Shown: one piece after another, positions 51,731 to 61,482 of the stretch | How positions within the stretch are numbered: position 1 is the first letter of the stretch | How the letters are laid out: each line of letters begins with the position of its first letter | Assembly (NCBI GenBank): GCA_002493945.1 | Contig: DLAL01000047.1 | Location: 1 to 64,000, forward strand | DNA length: 64,000 nucleotides | Source of the DNA: Porphyromonadaceae bacterium UBA7048 | GTDB lineage: Bacteria; Bacteroidota; Bacteroidia; Bacteroidales; Muribaculaceae | Direction: 5' to 3' | The notes under the pieces: generated by a model | What the model was told of the DNA's origin: nothing | The model's database searches: none | Seen by the model: only the letters and a program-made list of their open reading frames with translations | Made by a program: the position numbers and the translations under genes

Positions 51731-54700
51731 TTAGAATTGAACGTTTACACCGAAGGAATAAGTTCTCATGCCGGGGTGTACGTCAGCACGGGCGTCGCCC
51801 GAAGATTTCTCGGGATCCCAGTTCTTAAGTTTGGTGATAGTGGCAAGGTTGCCGCCGGAGAAGTAGAGACGGATGCTCTGGATGGATGCCTTGCGGAGGA
51901 TTTCCTGACGGAATGTGTAGCCGAATTCAAGATTCTTGAGGCGGAGGTAGCTTGCGTCTTCGAGCCAGAACGACGAGTATTTGTCGTTCATAGAGCTGCC
52001 CACGCGGGGCATCGATGCTCCGGTGTTGTCTTCGGTCCAGCGGTCAAGGAAGCGGTCGGTGAGGTTGCCGCGGATGTCGGAGGTCGTCTCCCAGCAGTAG
52101 CGGTTGAGGCCGCTCACGCCCTGCCAGAACATAGAGAGGTCGAAGCCCTTCCATGTGGCGCCGAGGTTGATGCCGTAGGAGAATTTGGGGAAGGGATTAC
52201 CGATGATTGCGCGGTCTGCGTCGGTCACGTCGCCGTTGCCGTCGATGTCCTCGTAGATGATATCGCCGGGAGACGGAATCTGACCGTACTGCTTAACGAT
52301 GTTACCGTCGGCGTCCGTGCGGTTCTTCACCGCGTCTTCGTCAGCGTAGATGCCGATGGCCTTAAGTGCGTAGTACGAGCCGATGGGGTCGCCCACGCGG
52401 TTGATTGTCGAGCCGCTGATGCGCTCTTCGAGTCCGCCCATGTGGAGAATCTCGTTCTTTACGTGCGAGAGGCTGAACCCTGCGTTCCATGTCCAGTCGC
52501 CGTAGGAGTCGCGGTAGTCGACGGCCCATTCAAGACCGCGGTTGCGGACTTCGCCCACATTCTGGTAGGGAGCGGCGAGGTTGCCGAGGAAGATGCCGGG
52601 CATGGCGAGCTGCATAAGGATGTCGGAGGTCTTTTTGTCGTACCAGTCGAAGGAGGTCGACAGGCGGTTGTTCCAGAAGCTCAGGTCAAGGCCGACGTTC
52701 CACGAACGTGTGGTCTCCCACTTGATGTCCTCGTTGGGAACGGAGGTCTGAACCATGCCGGGCTGCTTGTTGCCGTTTTCGTCGAAGTAGTAGTTGCCGC
52801 TTGCGCCGAGAGTCGCCGAGTAGGGATAGTTGCCTATCTCCTGGTTGCCGAGTTTGCCCCACGATGCGCGGATCTTACCCATAGTGAACCAGTGCTGTGC
52901 GCCGAGGTTCTTGAAGAAATCCTCGTTGGTGAACACCCAGCCGAGCGATACAGACGGGAAGGTAGCGTAGCGGTTGTTGCTGGGCAGACGGCTCGAACCG
53001 TCACGACGGATGTTGAACTCGAAGAGATAGCGGTTGGCGTAGATGTAGTTGATGCGGCCGAATATAGACTGCAGGCGATAGTTCTCGCTCATACCTCCTG
53101 CGGTAGGATTCTTTGTGCCGCCGTTAAGCTCGAAAATGTTATTTGTAGGGAAGCCCTGCTTGGACGCTGTGGTCTGGGAGTACTCCGAGCTGATGACCGA
53201 GTGGCCGAAGAGAACGTGGAATGCGTGGTCGCCGAATTCACGGTCGAATGTGAGGAGCTGCTCGAATGTCCAGGTGGTGTTGCGGTACCAGTAGTCGGTG
53301 AGTGAGTTCTCGGTGCTGCCGACCTTCACGATGTTGCCTTCGGCGTCATAGCGTTCGCCGCCTGTGGGGTTGAATGCCTTGGTGGAGTTGAAGTTAAGGT
53401 TGTAGGCGAGGTTCATCTGATACTTGATGCCGCCCCAGATGTCGATAGCAGCCCAGGCTTTGCCGTTGAAGAACCACTTGTAGTTCTCGCGGTGGCCGAG
53501 GGTCATGCTCTCGAGAGGGTTCTTCACCATTTCGGCGTTCAGACCGGTGGTGCCCAGATATGATGAGCCGTCGACATATCCGTAGTGGCCGTTGGAGTAC
53601 ATGGCCGGAACGGTAGGACGGGTGAACCAGGAAATCCAGCGCATGACACCTCCGTCGCCGCCAACGTCGATTGAAGGCTGGGTGACTTTGGCTCGTGAGC
53701 CGAAGGCGTTCATGCCGAATGAGAAGCGCTTGTACTTGGTGTCGAGATTCAGACGGAAGCCGATGCGCTCGACGCCAGTGCGGAGCATGATACCCTCCTG
53801 ATTCTGATAGTTGAGCGAGCCCATGTAGTGTGTGTTCTCTGAGCCGCCCGATACACTGACGTGGTGCTGCCACATCGGTGCGTTGCGGAGCACTTCGTCA
53901 AGCCAGTCGGTGTTGGCGTAGTGGTCGGGGTCGCTGCCGGTGCGGAGAGCTTCGAGGGCGTCGGGGCCGTAGGTAGCATCGCGGTCGGCGGCTGCCATAG
54001 CGGCATTGCGGACGAGCGCCCAGTTGTATGAGTCAAGATACTTCGGAAGAGTGCCAGGAGTCTGGAGAGTGTAGCTTCCCTGATAGGTCACGTTCACTTT
54101 GTCTCCGGACTGGCCGCGCTTGGTGGTGACGAGGATGACGCCGTTGGCGGCACGCACACCGTAGATGGCTGCCGAAGCAGCATCCTTGAGGACCGAAATG
54201 CTCTCGATGTCGGCCGACGGAAGTTCTGCCAGCTGAGAGAGTGAGCACTCTACACCGTCGATGAGGAGCATAGGATTGTTGTTGCCGAAAGTCCCGACGC
54301 CGCGGATGCGGATTTCCGGGTTATCGTTGCCGGCCTGTGCGCCGTTCGATGTGAGGCTAAGACCGGGGAGACGGCCCTGGAGAAGTGTAGCGGTGTTCGC
54401 TACGGGAGTGTCTTCGATGTCTTTGGCCGATACGGCAGCCACCGAACCGGTCAGGTTGACTTTCTTCTGCGTAGCATAGCCGACCACGACAGCTTCATCA
54501 AGCATGGTGGCCGAAGGCTGGAGGACGAATTTGAGCGTAGTGTTGTTTCCTACGGCGAGGGTGAGTGGTGCGTGACCGATGTAGCTGACAGTTATGCTCT
54601 GATTAGGTTCTGCATCAATCGTGAAGTTGCCGTCGACGTCGGTTGTAACGGCAGTTTTGGTACCTTTAAGTTCGGCCAGGGCACCTATCAGAGGTTCGCC

Positions 54701-54817
54701 CTCAGGGTCGGTAACGGTTCCTTTAATTACGGCTCCCTGAGCGATGGCAGCTGCGCAGAGCAGAGTCACAACAGAAGCGGCCGTACGTCGGTGCGACGAT
54801 TTAAGGTTCATAGTCAT
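51731..54817 (-). CDS. SusC/RagA TonB-dependent outer-membrane transporter
   Basis: About 1,028 residues. After the signal peptide (residues 1-32) comes a carboxypeptidase-regulatory-like domain (IKGTVTDPEGEPLIGALAEL; TDVDGNFTID), then a plug with VVVGYATQKKVNLTGSVAAV and GVRAANGVILVTTKRGQSG, and the beta-barrel. The DUF4974/FecR signalling N-terminal extension is not present, so it is not an ECF-sigma-coupled type. The frame is open to 54850, but MTMNLKSS (54817) or MNLKSS (54811) is the likely start because the earlier residues are not signal-like. It precedes SusD by 14 bases and pairs with it for oligosaccharide uptake. Confidence 0.95.
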   Translation of the reverse strand: MTMNLKSSHRRTAASVVTLLCAAAIAQGAVIKGTVTDPEGEPLIGALAELKGTKTAVTTDVDGNFTIDAEPNQSITVSYIGHAPLTLAVGNNTTLKFVLQPSATMLDEAVVVGYATQKKVNLTGSVAAVSAKDIEDTPVANTATLLQGRLPGLSLTSNGAQAGNDNPEIRIRGVGTFGNNNPMLLIDGVECSLSQLAELPSADIESISVLKDAASAAIYGVRAANGVILVTTKRGQSGDKVNVTYQGSYTLQTPGTLPKYLDSYNWALVRNAAMAAADRDATYGPDALEALRTGSDPDHYANTDWLDEVLRNAPMWQHHVSVSGGSENTHYMGSLNYQNQEGIMLRTGVERIGFRLNLDTKYKRFSFGMNAFGSRAKVTQPSIDVGGDGGVMRWISWFTRPTVPAMYSNGHYGYVDGSSYLGTTGLNAEMVKNPLESMTLGHRENYKWFFNGKAWAAIDIWGGIKYQMNLAYNLNFNSTKAFNPTGGERYDAEGNIVKVGSTENSLTDYWYRNTTWTFEQLLTFDREFGDHAFHVLFGHSVISSEYSQTTASKQGFPTNNIFELNGGTKNPTAGGMSENYRLQSIFGRINYIYANRYLFEFNIRRDGSSRLPSNNRYATFPSVSLGWVFTNEDFFKNLGAQHWFTMGKIRASWGKLGNQEIGNYPYSATLGASGNYYFDENGNKQPGMVQTSVPNEDIKWETTRSWNVGLDLSFWNNRLSTSFDWYDKKTSDILMQLAMPGIFLGNLAAPYQNVGEVRNRGLEWAVDYRDSYGDWTWNAGFSLSHVKNEILHMGGLEERISGSTINRVGDPIGSYYALKAIGIYADEDAVKNRTDADGNIVKQYGQIPSPGDIIYEDIDGNGDVTDADRAIIGNPFPKFSYGINLGATWKGFDLSMFWQGVSGLNRYCWETTSDIRGNLTDRFLDRWTEDNTGASMPRVGSSMNDKYSSFWLEDASYLRLKNLEFGYTFRQEILRKASIQSIRLYFSGGNLATITKLKNWDPEKSSGDARADVHPGMRTYSFGVNVQF

Positions 54818-54999
54818 TGTAAAATAAAATTGGTTTAGATTAGTCTGCATAAACCGCCGCGTGACAGTGGTGACCGCGCGCAGGCAGATTTAAGGTTGTT
54901 GTTAAGGAGGGACGGTTTACGTTGTGTGTGTGGTCTGTGGTTTTCTGATACTTGTGTCTGTGTGTTTGTTAAGTTTGATATATTAAGTGATAAGTAATT

Positions 55000-55797
55000 C
55001 TATCTGAGCTGATAGTATCGTACATAGTCCACTTCCATCTCTACGGGAAGGTCGGCTTTGTCGACGTCGCCCACCCACTGGCCTCCGAGCTGCATGTCGA
55101 TGAGTATGTACTGTGGGATGTAGAAGGGGAACTGTCCTTCGGCACCGTCATTAATCTTGGGATATACGAGGGTCTGCTCGCCGTTGATGTAGAATATCAC
55201 CTTATCCTCAAGGATGTCGACGGCATAGGTATTCCAGTCTTCGCGGTCGATGCGATAGATGCCGGTGGACTTTGGCTCGTTCACTTTTCCGAGGTCATAT
55301 GTCCAGTGACTGTGTACGGTCTGATAGACGCCGTGGTTGTTGTTCAGACGCTCGAGAATGTCTATCTCGCCGCCGTTGGGCCAGTAATTCTTTTCGTTGC
55401 GGTGGTCGTAGGGCAGCAGCCATATTGCAGGCCATGCTCCTTTGGCTCCGTGAAGACGGGCGCGGAATTCGAACCGCCCCGGGTCAAACGACTTCAGGTC
55501 CTTGGTCCAGATGCCGCCTGTGATGTAGGGCGCGGGATCAGACTCGGTGTTGTCGTTCACGATGCCCTTGAGGACGAGCACGCCGTCGCGGAGCTCGACA
55601 AGGCGCGGGTCATCTGACTGTGTGTTGGCCCAGTCGGGTGTGCCTCGGGTTGTGCGGCTCCACACTGCAGGGTCGAGTGTCTCCGAGTTGAATTCATCGG
55701 CCCATACGAGCTGCCACTTTTTCGGCACTTCGGCCGAAGCGTCGACCGAAGCCAGTGCAGCAGCGAGCGCGATAGCTGTAATTGTGATTTTATTCAT
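55000..55797 (-). CDS. Family GH16 beta-glucanase
   Basis: A 265-residue secreted glycoside hydrolase with a signal peptide (about residues 1-22, ending ASAE). The catalytic motif EIDILE (E144 nucleophile, E149 acid/base) and the surrounding GGIWTKDLKSFDPGRFEFRA, GAWPAIWLLPY and HWTYDLGK segments are typical of GH16. The motif form and length fit a laminarinase (beta-1,3-glucanase) group, but licheninase or agarase-like specificity cannot be excluded. It lies 182 bases upstream of SusC in the same direction and after the beta-helix lipoprotein by 30 bases. Confidence 0.92.
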   Translation of the reverse strand: MNKITITAIALAAALASVDASAEVPKKWQLVWADEFNSETLDPAVWSRTTRGTPDWANTQSDDPRLVELRDGVLVLKGIVNDNTESDPAPYITGGIWTKDLKSFDPGRFEFRARLHGAKGAWPAIWLLPYDHRNEKNYWPNGGEIDILERLNNNHGVYQTVHSHWTYDLGKVNEPKSTGIYRIDREDWNTYAVDILEDKVIFYINGEQTLVYPKINDGAEGQFPFYIPQYILIDMQLGGQWVGDVDKADLPVEMEVDYVRYYQLR

Positions 55798-55827
55798 GGT
55801 ATGATATAGGGTTGTTGATTCGATATG

Positions 55828-57378
55828 TCAAAGAGTCTTGAAGAATGACCTGATTGCGTCCGGATTGACTGTGCTGAGTGTGGCCTCGCCACCTGCCACG
55901 GGAATTTCGCGGAGCAGGAATCCGAAGGCTTCGGCTGGAGTTTCAGCACCGGAAACTGTCTTTTCGAATGTTTCCGATGACCGGCGGCCAGTGGCGTCAG
56001 AGGGAAGATTGGAGAATGAGCCGATGTAAATGTTGTCGGAAAACTCGTTGGCCGTGGAGCCGGTCATGCGGAAGGTCGTAGGCTCCGCGGAGAAGAATAC
56101 ATTGCTTTTTATGAATGTGCTGTCAGCATAGCCGTTCCATGAGTCGGACGTGATGATGCAGCGGTCAACCTTGTCCGAGGGTTTCGGGCCGACATACAGT
56201 ATGTTGTTCTCGATAAGTGTGTTGCGGACGGGGCCGGCTATATGGATGCCGGGCGAGAATGTTCCGACACGTGTCAGGCGCTCCCGCACGCCGTCGTTTA
56301 TGCTGAGATTGTAGCGCACGACGGTCCCGACGTTGCCCGCGTTGTCTTCCGGGCCGAGTCCGCCGTCATTGCATATCAGAATCAGTCCGCCGTCGTTGAG
56401 GTGGCTGTAGTTGTATTCGATCAGAGTATTGGCGCAGTTGTAGTCGCTGTCATATGCCTGACTGTCCCACGGGGTACTCAGTCCGGTGACTTCATTGAAC
56501 CGTATCACGGTATTGTCGCAGCTCCACGGCCAGAATCCGGCAGCCGCCTCGGTGTCGGGCAGCAGGGCGGTGCAGTCGCGCATGAGGTTGTACTCGATTA
56601 CGGCGCCGTCGCATCCTATAGGAACAATGCCGTCGCCTGGAATCTCTTCAAGCAGATTGTGACGCACGGCCACGCCTGTGCTCGGGGTGCCCCAGCGGCG
56701 GCGGCTCCATGTGTCGCACGCCCATATCATGCCGTTGCGCTCGCAGCGGCGCAGGATGCAGTTCTCGATGACAAGGCCGTCGAAACGCGACGCCACGCTG
56801 TCGGAGCGCGTCTCGATGAGGATGCCCGAGCCGCCCCCTTCTTCTTTAACGAGACTGCCGTTCACGTCATGGATATACAGCGAGTTGAGAGTGATGTCTT
56901 TGGATACGCCGCTGTTGTCGGCCGAAACCTTCACACCGGTCCTCACAGGCATGCGTGAGGTGCCTTTGTTGACAATCTCGATGTTCTGCAATTTGAGATA
57001 GGATGAATTGCGCACCGATACGGCATAGAGGGAGCTGTCGGGCGCAGCCACCACCGGACGGGCGCCGTCGCCGTACGCGTCGATGACTATCGGACGGCTT
57101 TCGCTGCCGGTGGCCGACACTTCGAGAATCTGATGAAAATCGCTGCCTCGTGCGAGCAGAATACTGTCGCCCGGATTCAGGGTGAGACCCTCCAGCTTGT
57201 CAAAACTCTTCCACGGCGTCTGTGGGGTGAGACCGTCGGCATTATCGTCGCCCATATTTGCGTCAAAATAATATGACTGTCCGGCATTATCGCCGGATGA
57301 TGTCCGCGAGCATCCTGAAGTAACTATGCCGGAAAGTAGCGCACACAAGGGTATTATGCTATAGAAAAGTATACGCAT
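55828..57378 (-). CDS. Right-handed beta-helix lipoprotein
   Basis: A 516-residue lipoprotein with lipobox VTSGC (Cys 23). The mature region has an N-terminal Asp/Asn-rich stretch (ANMGDDNADGLTPQTPWKSF), typical of secreted parallel beta-helix proteins. After it run repeats of the form NxxIENxxLRxC over residues 100-440, as in pectate lyase-like/DUF1565 proteins (e.g. LVIENCILRRCERNG, VAVRHNLLEEIPGDG, VIEYNLMRDCTALL). Catalytic residues cannot be assigned. It could be a polysaccharide lyase or a glycan-binding protein for the same substrate as GH16. Confidence 0.85.
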   Translation of the reverse strand: MRILFYSIIPLCALLSGIVTSGCSRTSSGDNAGQSYYFDANMGDDNADGLTPQTPWKSFDKLEGLTLNPGDSILLARGSDFHQILEVSATGSESRPIVIDAYGDGARPVVAAPDSSLYAVSVRNSSYLKLQNIEIVNKGTSRMPVRTGVKVSADNSGVSKDITLNSLYIHDVNGSLVKEEGGGSGILIETRSDSVASRFDGLVIENCILRRCERNGMIWACDTWSRRRWGTPSTGVAVRHNLLEEIPGDGIVPIGCDGAVIEYNLMRDCTALLPDTEAAAGFWPWSCDNTVIRFNEVTGLSTPWDSQAYDSDYNCANTLIEYNYSHLNDGGLILICNDGGLGPEDNAGNVGTVVRYNLSINDGVRERLTRVGTFSPGIHIAGPVRNTLIENNILYVGPKPSDKVDRCIITSDSWNGYADSTFIKSNVFFSAEPTTFRMTGSTANEFSDNIYIGSFSNLPSDATGRRSSETFEKTVSGAETPAEAFGFLLREIPVAGGEATLSTVNPDAIRSFFKTL

Positions 57379-57764
57379 GCTGTATTGTTATTAAAATGCG
57401 TTATCTTTAGAAATTTTCATGGTCTGCACGGGGTTTGGATACTGTTAAAAATACAAACGAGTGCAATTACAGATACAGGTAATTAAAAAATATTGTATAG
57501 GTTTGTTGATAACTCTTTTGTCTGCGCGAATTTAGACATTAAATTTTATGTATGCAATATTTTTTATACTTTTTTGAGGGTGAAGCTGGGTTTTTATCAA
57601 AGTTTACTAATGCAGATTTAGTTAATAAATCTTTTTACGAAGCCTGTGGGCGTTGAATGTGTGTGCCGTGGTAAAAGTTATACTGCCACGACGAATCGCT
57701 CCATCGTGGCAGTATGCTGATTTATATATGAAAAAGGCTTAGAAACCTGTCAATAAGCCCGGAT
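57379..57764. other. AT-rich spacer between the beta-helix gene and the acyl-CoA dehydrogenase gene
   Basis: A 386-base intergenic region, clearly more AT-rich than the rest of the window. It holds the terminator hairpin at 57679-57714 and must contain the leftward promoter of the beta-helix/GH16/SusCD genes, but I see no exact TAnnTTTG box in that direction. No reading frame of note is present. Confidence 0.6.
57679..57714 (-). terminator. Terminator of the etf-acd operon
   Basis: ATACTGCCACGA (57679-57690) and TCGTGGCAGTAT (57703-57714) form a perfect 12-base-pair stem with a 12-base loop, 50 bases after the stop of the acyl-CoA dehydrogenase. On the minus strand it is followed by AACTTTTA, a short T-run. 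Confidence 0.7.
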
Positions 57765-59471
57765 TCATTCGCCTATGCCGTAAGCTGAAAGCTGTTCGGG
57801 AGCGAAGTTGGAGATGAAGTCGGAATGTTGTGCCACAAGAGCCTGAGCCATCTTGGTGTATACAACAGCGGTGTTGTTGAACGACTCGTCGTCCTTGGCG
57901 TCCTGCAGGAGAAGATAAGCCATGATGAGGCTGCCTGCCATCTCGACGAGGCGGCGTGCCATGAAGTCGAGATACTTGGAGTTGTTGGCTTCGGTGACTT
58001 TAGCAACGGCTTTCTCGTATGCTACGGTGAGGTCGCCGAGAATAGCGGCCAGAGGAGCGAGCTGGGCAGGGTAGCCGGCTTCGGCGTAAGTCTTTATCAG
58101 CGAGGCGTAAGTGCCGGTGGTGACGTGGCGGATGGCAGCCACTACCTGCAGCTGGGTCGTGCCTTCGTAGATGGATGTGATGCGTGCGTCGCGGTAGATG
58201 CGTTCGCAGGCGTAGTCCTTCATGAAGCCCGAACCGCCGTGAATCTGGATGCAGTCGTAAGCGTTCTGGTTGCAGTATTCGCTGCCGAGACCCTTGGCGA
58301 GGGGAGTGAGAGCGTCGGCCAGACGGCTGTAGTGCTTCATCTCGGCGCGTTCGTCGGCAGTCAGCGAGCGTTCGCGTGCGATATCCTCATAGATTTTGTA
58401 CATGTCCACGAAGCGCGAGCACTCGTAGAGCAGCGAGCGTGATGCGTCGAGTTTGGCTTTCATCACGGCGAGCATTTCAGATACTGCGGGGAACTCGATG
58501 ATGGCTTTTCCGAACTGGCGGCGCTCAAGGGCGTACTGATGAGCTTCGCGGTAAGCGAGTTCGCTGACACCTACGCTCTGTGCGGCGATGCCGAGGCGTG
58601 CGCCGTTCATCAGGGCCATCACATACTTGATGAGGCCGAGACGGCGGTTGCCGCAGAGTTCGGCGGGAGCGTTCTTATATACGAGTTCGCAAGTGGGCGA
58701 GCCCTTGATACCCATCTTGTTCTCGATGCGGCGCACGGTGACACCGCCGTTGCGCTTGTCGTAGATGAACATCGACAGGCCGCGGCCGTCCTTGGTGCCT
58801 TCTTCTGAGCGTGCGAGCACGAGGTGGATGTCGCTGTCGCCGTTGGTGATGAAGCGCTTCACGCCATTGAGCACCCATGTGCCGTCCTCTTTCTGAGTGG
58901 CCTTGAGCATGACCGACTGGAGGTCGGAGCCTGCGTCGGGTTCGGTGAGGTCCATCGACATGGTCTCGCCTTCGCATACGCGGGGGATGTATTTGGCGCG
59001 CTGTTCTTCCGAGCCGAATTCGTAGAGCGTCTCGGCGCAGTCCTGAAGGCCCCAGAGGTTCTCGAAGCCGGTGTCAGCGCGGCTGACGATTTCGGCAGCC
59101 ATGATGTAGGGGGTGATGGGGAAGTTGAGACCGCCGAAGCGACGGGGCATGGCCATACCCATCAGACCAGCCTTGCGGCAGAGGTCAAGATTCTCGACAG
59201 TTCCGTCGGCATAGTATGCGCGGCCGTTGGCGCAAGATGCGCCCTGGTGGTCGACGGCCTCGGCGTTTTCGGCGATTTTGCCGCCGCAGAGGTCTCCTAC
59301 GATTTCGAGAACTTTCTCATAGTTGTCCATCGCATCGGCGAAGTTGGCCGGTGCGTAGTCGAACTTTTCTGCGTCAGTGTAGTTGCGCTCGCGCAGTTCG
59401 ACGATCTTCTGCATCAACGGATGGTTGAGGTGATGTCTGAGATCGGGATTATCTGTATAGAAATTTGCCAT
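57765..59471 (-). CDS. Acyl-CoA dehydrogenase, long form
   Basis: A 568-residue flavoprotein that oxidises an acyl-CoA to the 2-enoyl-CoA and passes electrons to ETF. It has SMDLTEPDAGSDLQSVMLKA and GVKRFITNGDSDIHLVLARS for FAD binding, SVGVSELAYREAHQYALERRQ, and the catalytic-region motif TSIYEGTTQLQVVAA. It is about 190 residues longer than short-chain ACADs; the extra C-terminal part (about 440-568) is alpha-helical, as in the long ACADs with a C-terminal domain. It follows etfA by 16 bases. The acyl substrate is not evident. Confidence 0.92.
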   Translation of the reverse strand: MANFYTDNPDLRHHLNHPLMQKIVELRERNYTDAEKFDYAPANFADAMDNYEKVLEIVGDLCGGKIAENAEAVDHQGASCANGRAYYADGTVENLDLCRKAGLMGMAMPRRFGGLNFPITPYIMAAEIVSRADTGFENLWGLQDCAETLYEFGSEEQRAKYIPRVCEGETMSMDLTEPDAGSDLQSVMLKATQKEDGTWVLNGVKRFITNGDSDIHLVLARSEEGTKDGRGLSMFIYDKRNGGVTVRRIENKMGIKGSPTCELVYKNAPAELCGNRRLGLIKYVMALMNGARLGIAAQSVGVSELAYREAHQYALERRQFGKAIIEFPAVSEMLAVMKAKLDASRSLLYECSRFVDMYKIYEDIARERSLTADERAEMKHYSRLADALTPLAKGLGSEYCNQNAYDCIQIHGGSGFMKDYACERIYRDARITSIYEGTTQLQVVAAIRHVTTGTYASLIKTYAEAGYPAQLAPLAAILGDLTVAYEKAVAKVTEANNSKYLDFMARRLVEMAGSLIMAYLLLQDAKDDESFNNTAVVYTKMAQALVAQHSDFISNFAPEQLSAYGIGE

Positions 59472-59487
59472 TTCTTATATGATTTCC

Positions 59488-60516
59488 TTACTTGGAGTTT
59501 TTCTTGTAATACTTGATGAGTTTCGGCACGATGTCTTCCATGTCACCGGTGATGACGTAGTCTGCGATGGTGTTGATGGGAGCGTCGGGGTCGTTGTTGA
59601 TGGAGATGATGATGGAGCTCTCCTGCATGCCTGCGATGTGCTGGATCTGACCCGAGATGCCGCATGCGATGTAGAGTTTCGGACGGACGGTGACACCGGT
59701 CTGGCCGATCTGACGTTCGTGCTCGATGAAGCCTGCGTCGACAGCTGCGCGCGATGCGCCTACTTCGCCGCCGAGAGTGTCGGCAAGGTCGAAGAGGAGC
59801 TGGAAGTTTTCTTTCGAACCTACACCGTAGCCGCCGGCGACGATGATGGGGGAGTTCTTGATGTTGATTTTCGATTTCTCGATGTGGCGGTCGATGATTT
59901 CAACGACGAAATCGGTGTCGCTCACGTAGTCGGAAGCCTTAAGGTCGATGACCTGGCCTTTGTGAGCAGGATCGAACACTTCTTTCTTCATCACGCCCTC
60001 ACGCACGGTGGCCATCTGCGGACGGCACTCGGGGTTGACGATGGTGGCGACGATGTTGCCGCCGAAGGCCGGACGGATCTGATAGAGGAGGTCTGTGTAC
60101 TCCTTGCCGGTCTTGGGGTCCTTGTGGTCGCCGATTTCAAGTGCGGTGCAGTCAGCGGTGAGACCGCTGTGGAGGCAGGAGCTGACGCGGGGACCGAGGT
60201 CGCGGCCTATGCAGGTGGCACCCATGAGGCATACCTGAGGCTTGATCTCGCGGAAGAGATTGATCAGGATAGCGGCGTGGGGGTTGGAGGTATAGGGGAA
60301 GAGACGGGCATCCTCCACTTTATATACGGTGTCGGCGCCGTAGGGGAATATCTGCGATTCGATGCCGTCGAGCTTGTCGCCGATGACGATGGCTTCGAGT
60401 TTCACGCCGAGGCGGTCGGCGAGGACTTTGCCTTTGGTAAGAAGTTCGAGGCTTACATCGGCCACACGACCTTCATCGTATTCGCAGTAAACTATGAGAT
60501 TATTCTTGTCTGCCAT
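59488..60516 (-). CDS. etfA: Electron transfer flavoprotein, alpha subunit
   Basis: A 342-residue ETF-alpha. The C-terminal FAD-binding signature is LYIACGISGQIQHIAGMQES followed by IISINNDPDAPINTIADY, which is diagnostic. The N-terminal domain has ILINLFREIKPQVCLMGATC and GRDLGPRVSSCLHSGLTADC. With EtfB it carries electrons from acyl-CoA dehydrogenase. Lies 20 bases after etfB. No ferredoxin extension or ETF:quinone oxidoreductase gene is in the window. Confidence 0.95.
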   Translation of the reverse strand: MADKNNLIVYCEYDEGRVADVSLELLTKGKVLADRLGVKLEAIVIGDKLDGIESQIFPYGADTVYKVEDARLFPYTSNPHAAILINLFREIKPQVCLMGATCIGRDLGPRVSSCLHSGLTADCTALEIGDHKDPKTGKEYTDLLYQIRPAFGGNIVATIVNPECRPQMATVREGVMKKEVFDPAHKGQVIDLKASDYVSDTDFVVEIIDRHIEKSKINIKNSPIIVAGGYGVGSKENFQLLFDLADTLGGEVGASRAAVDAGFIEHERQIGQTGVTVRPKLYIACGISGQIQHIAGMQESSIIISINNDPDAPINTIADYVITGDMEDIVPKLIKYYKKNSK

Positions 60517-60536
60517 AGTGATGATAATTTCTTGGA

Positions 60537-61409
60537 TTAGCCGATGGTGTGGTTGGCAATAAGTTCTTGGATGAGTTCTTCAATCTGAGCGTCATCGTTG
60601 TCGAGGCGACGGCTCTCTTTGGCCGTAAACACGACGTTCTCGATGGTCTTCACTTTCGTGGGCGAACCGGCCAGACCGATCTGCTCGGAATCGGCTTCGA
60701 CGAAAGCGGCGCTCCACTCGGCTATGTTGAGTTCGGGGTTGGCTGCCACGCGTGCCTGTGCTTCCTCGCTTAGTTTGGGTAGCTCGCTGGTCGATGCGGC
60801 ATATTTGTACTTCATCAGACGCTTGGCGTTGCGCGGACGGCAGTCAGCTGCCGAACCGTTGACAGTCACGACGCAGGGCAGAGGAGCCACCACTGTCTCA
60901 ACGCCATGCTCGAGGCGGCGTTTCACGGTCACTTTGCCGTCGCGGAGATCGAGGATTTCCTCGGCGTATGTCACCTGGGGGATACCGAGTTTCTCGGCAA
61001 TCTGGGGGCCGACCTGAGCCGTGTCGCCGTCGATGGCCTGACGGCCGCCGAGGATGATGTCGTAGTTGCCGAACTTCTTGACAGCCTGAGCCAGAGAGTA
61101 TGAAGTGGCGAGTGTGTCAGCACCGCCGAGTGCACGGTCAGTAAGAACGATGCCCGCATCGGCACCGCGGTAGATGGCTTCACGGATAATTTCTGCGGCA
61201 CGGGGCAGACCCATAGTGAGCAGTGTCACTTTGCTGCCGGGATTTGCATCTTTGAGACGGAGAGCCTGTTCGAGAGCGTTAAGGTCTTCCGGGTTGAAAA
61301 TCGCAGGCAGAGCGGCGCGGTTGATCGTACCGTCTTCCTTCATGGCATCCTTGCCTACATTGCGGGTGTCGGGCACCTGCTTGGCAAGTACTATGATATT
61401 CAAACTCAT
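60537..61409 (-). CDS. etfB: Electron transfer flavoprotein, beta subunit
   Basis: A 290-residue ETF-beta with IIVLAKQVPDTRNVGKDAM at the N-terminus, VTLLTMGLPRAAEIIREAIY, YDIILGGRQAIDGDTAQVGP (AMP/FAD-binding loop) and VVAPLPCVVTVNGSAADCRP. First gene of the etfB-etfA-acd operon, preceded by a consensus promoter at 61452-61482. The three genes form an ETF-linked acyl-CoA oxidation unit. Confidence 0.95.
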   Translation of the reverse strand: MSLNIIVLAKQVPDTRNVGKDAMKEDGTINRAALPAIFNPEDLNALEQALRLKDANPGSKVTLLTMGLPRAAEIIREAIYRGADAGIVLTDRALGGADTLATSYSLAQAVKKFGNYDIILGGRQAIDGDTAQVGPQIAEKLGIPQVTYAEEILDLRDGKVTVKRRLEHGVETVVAPLPCVVTVNGSAADCRPRNAKRLMKYKYAASTSELPKLSEEAQARVAANPELNIAEWSAAFVEADSEQIGLAGSPTKVKTIENVVFTAKESRRLDNDDAQIEELIQELIANHTIG

Positions 61410-61451
61410 AGATTACTTATATTTAGGTTTATATATTTCGGTTTTGACTCA

Positions 61452-61482
61452 CAAAATTAATGAATTTTGTCGGCACGTCAAA
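61452..61482 (-). promoter_or_regulatory. Promoter of the etfB-etfA-acd operon
   Basis: On the minus strand TTTG (61479-61482), 19 bases, then TAATTTTG (61452-61459): an exact consensus. The expected start lies about 35 bases before the etfB ATG at 61409. Confidence 0.75.
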
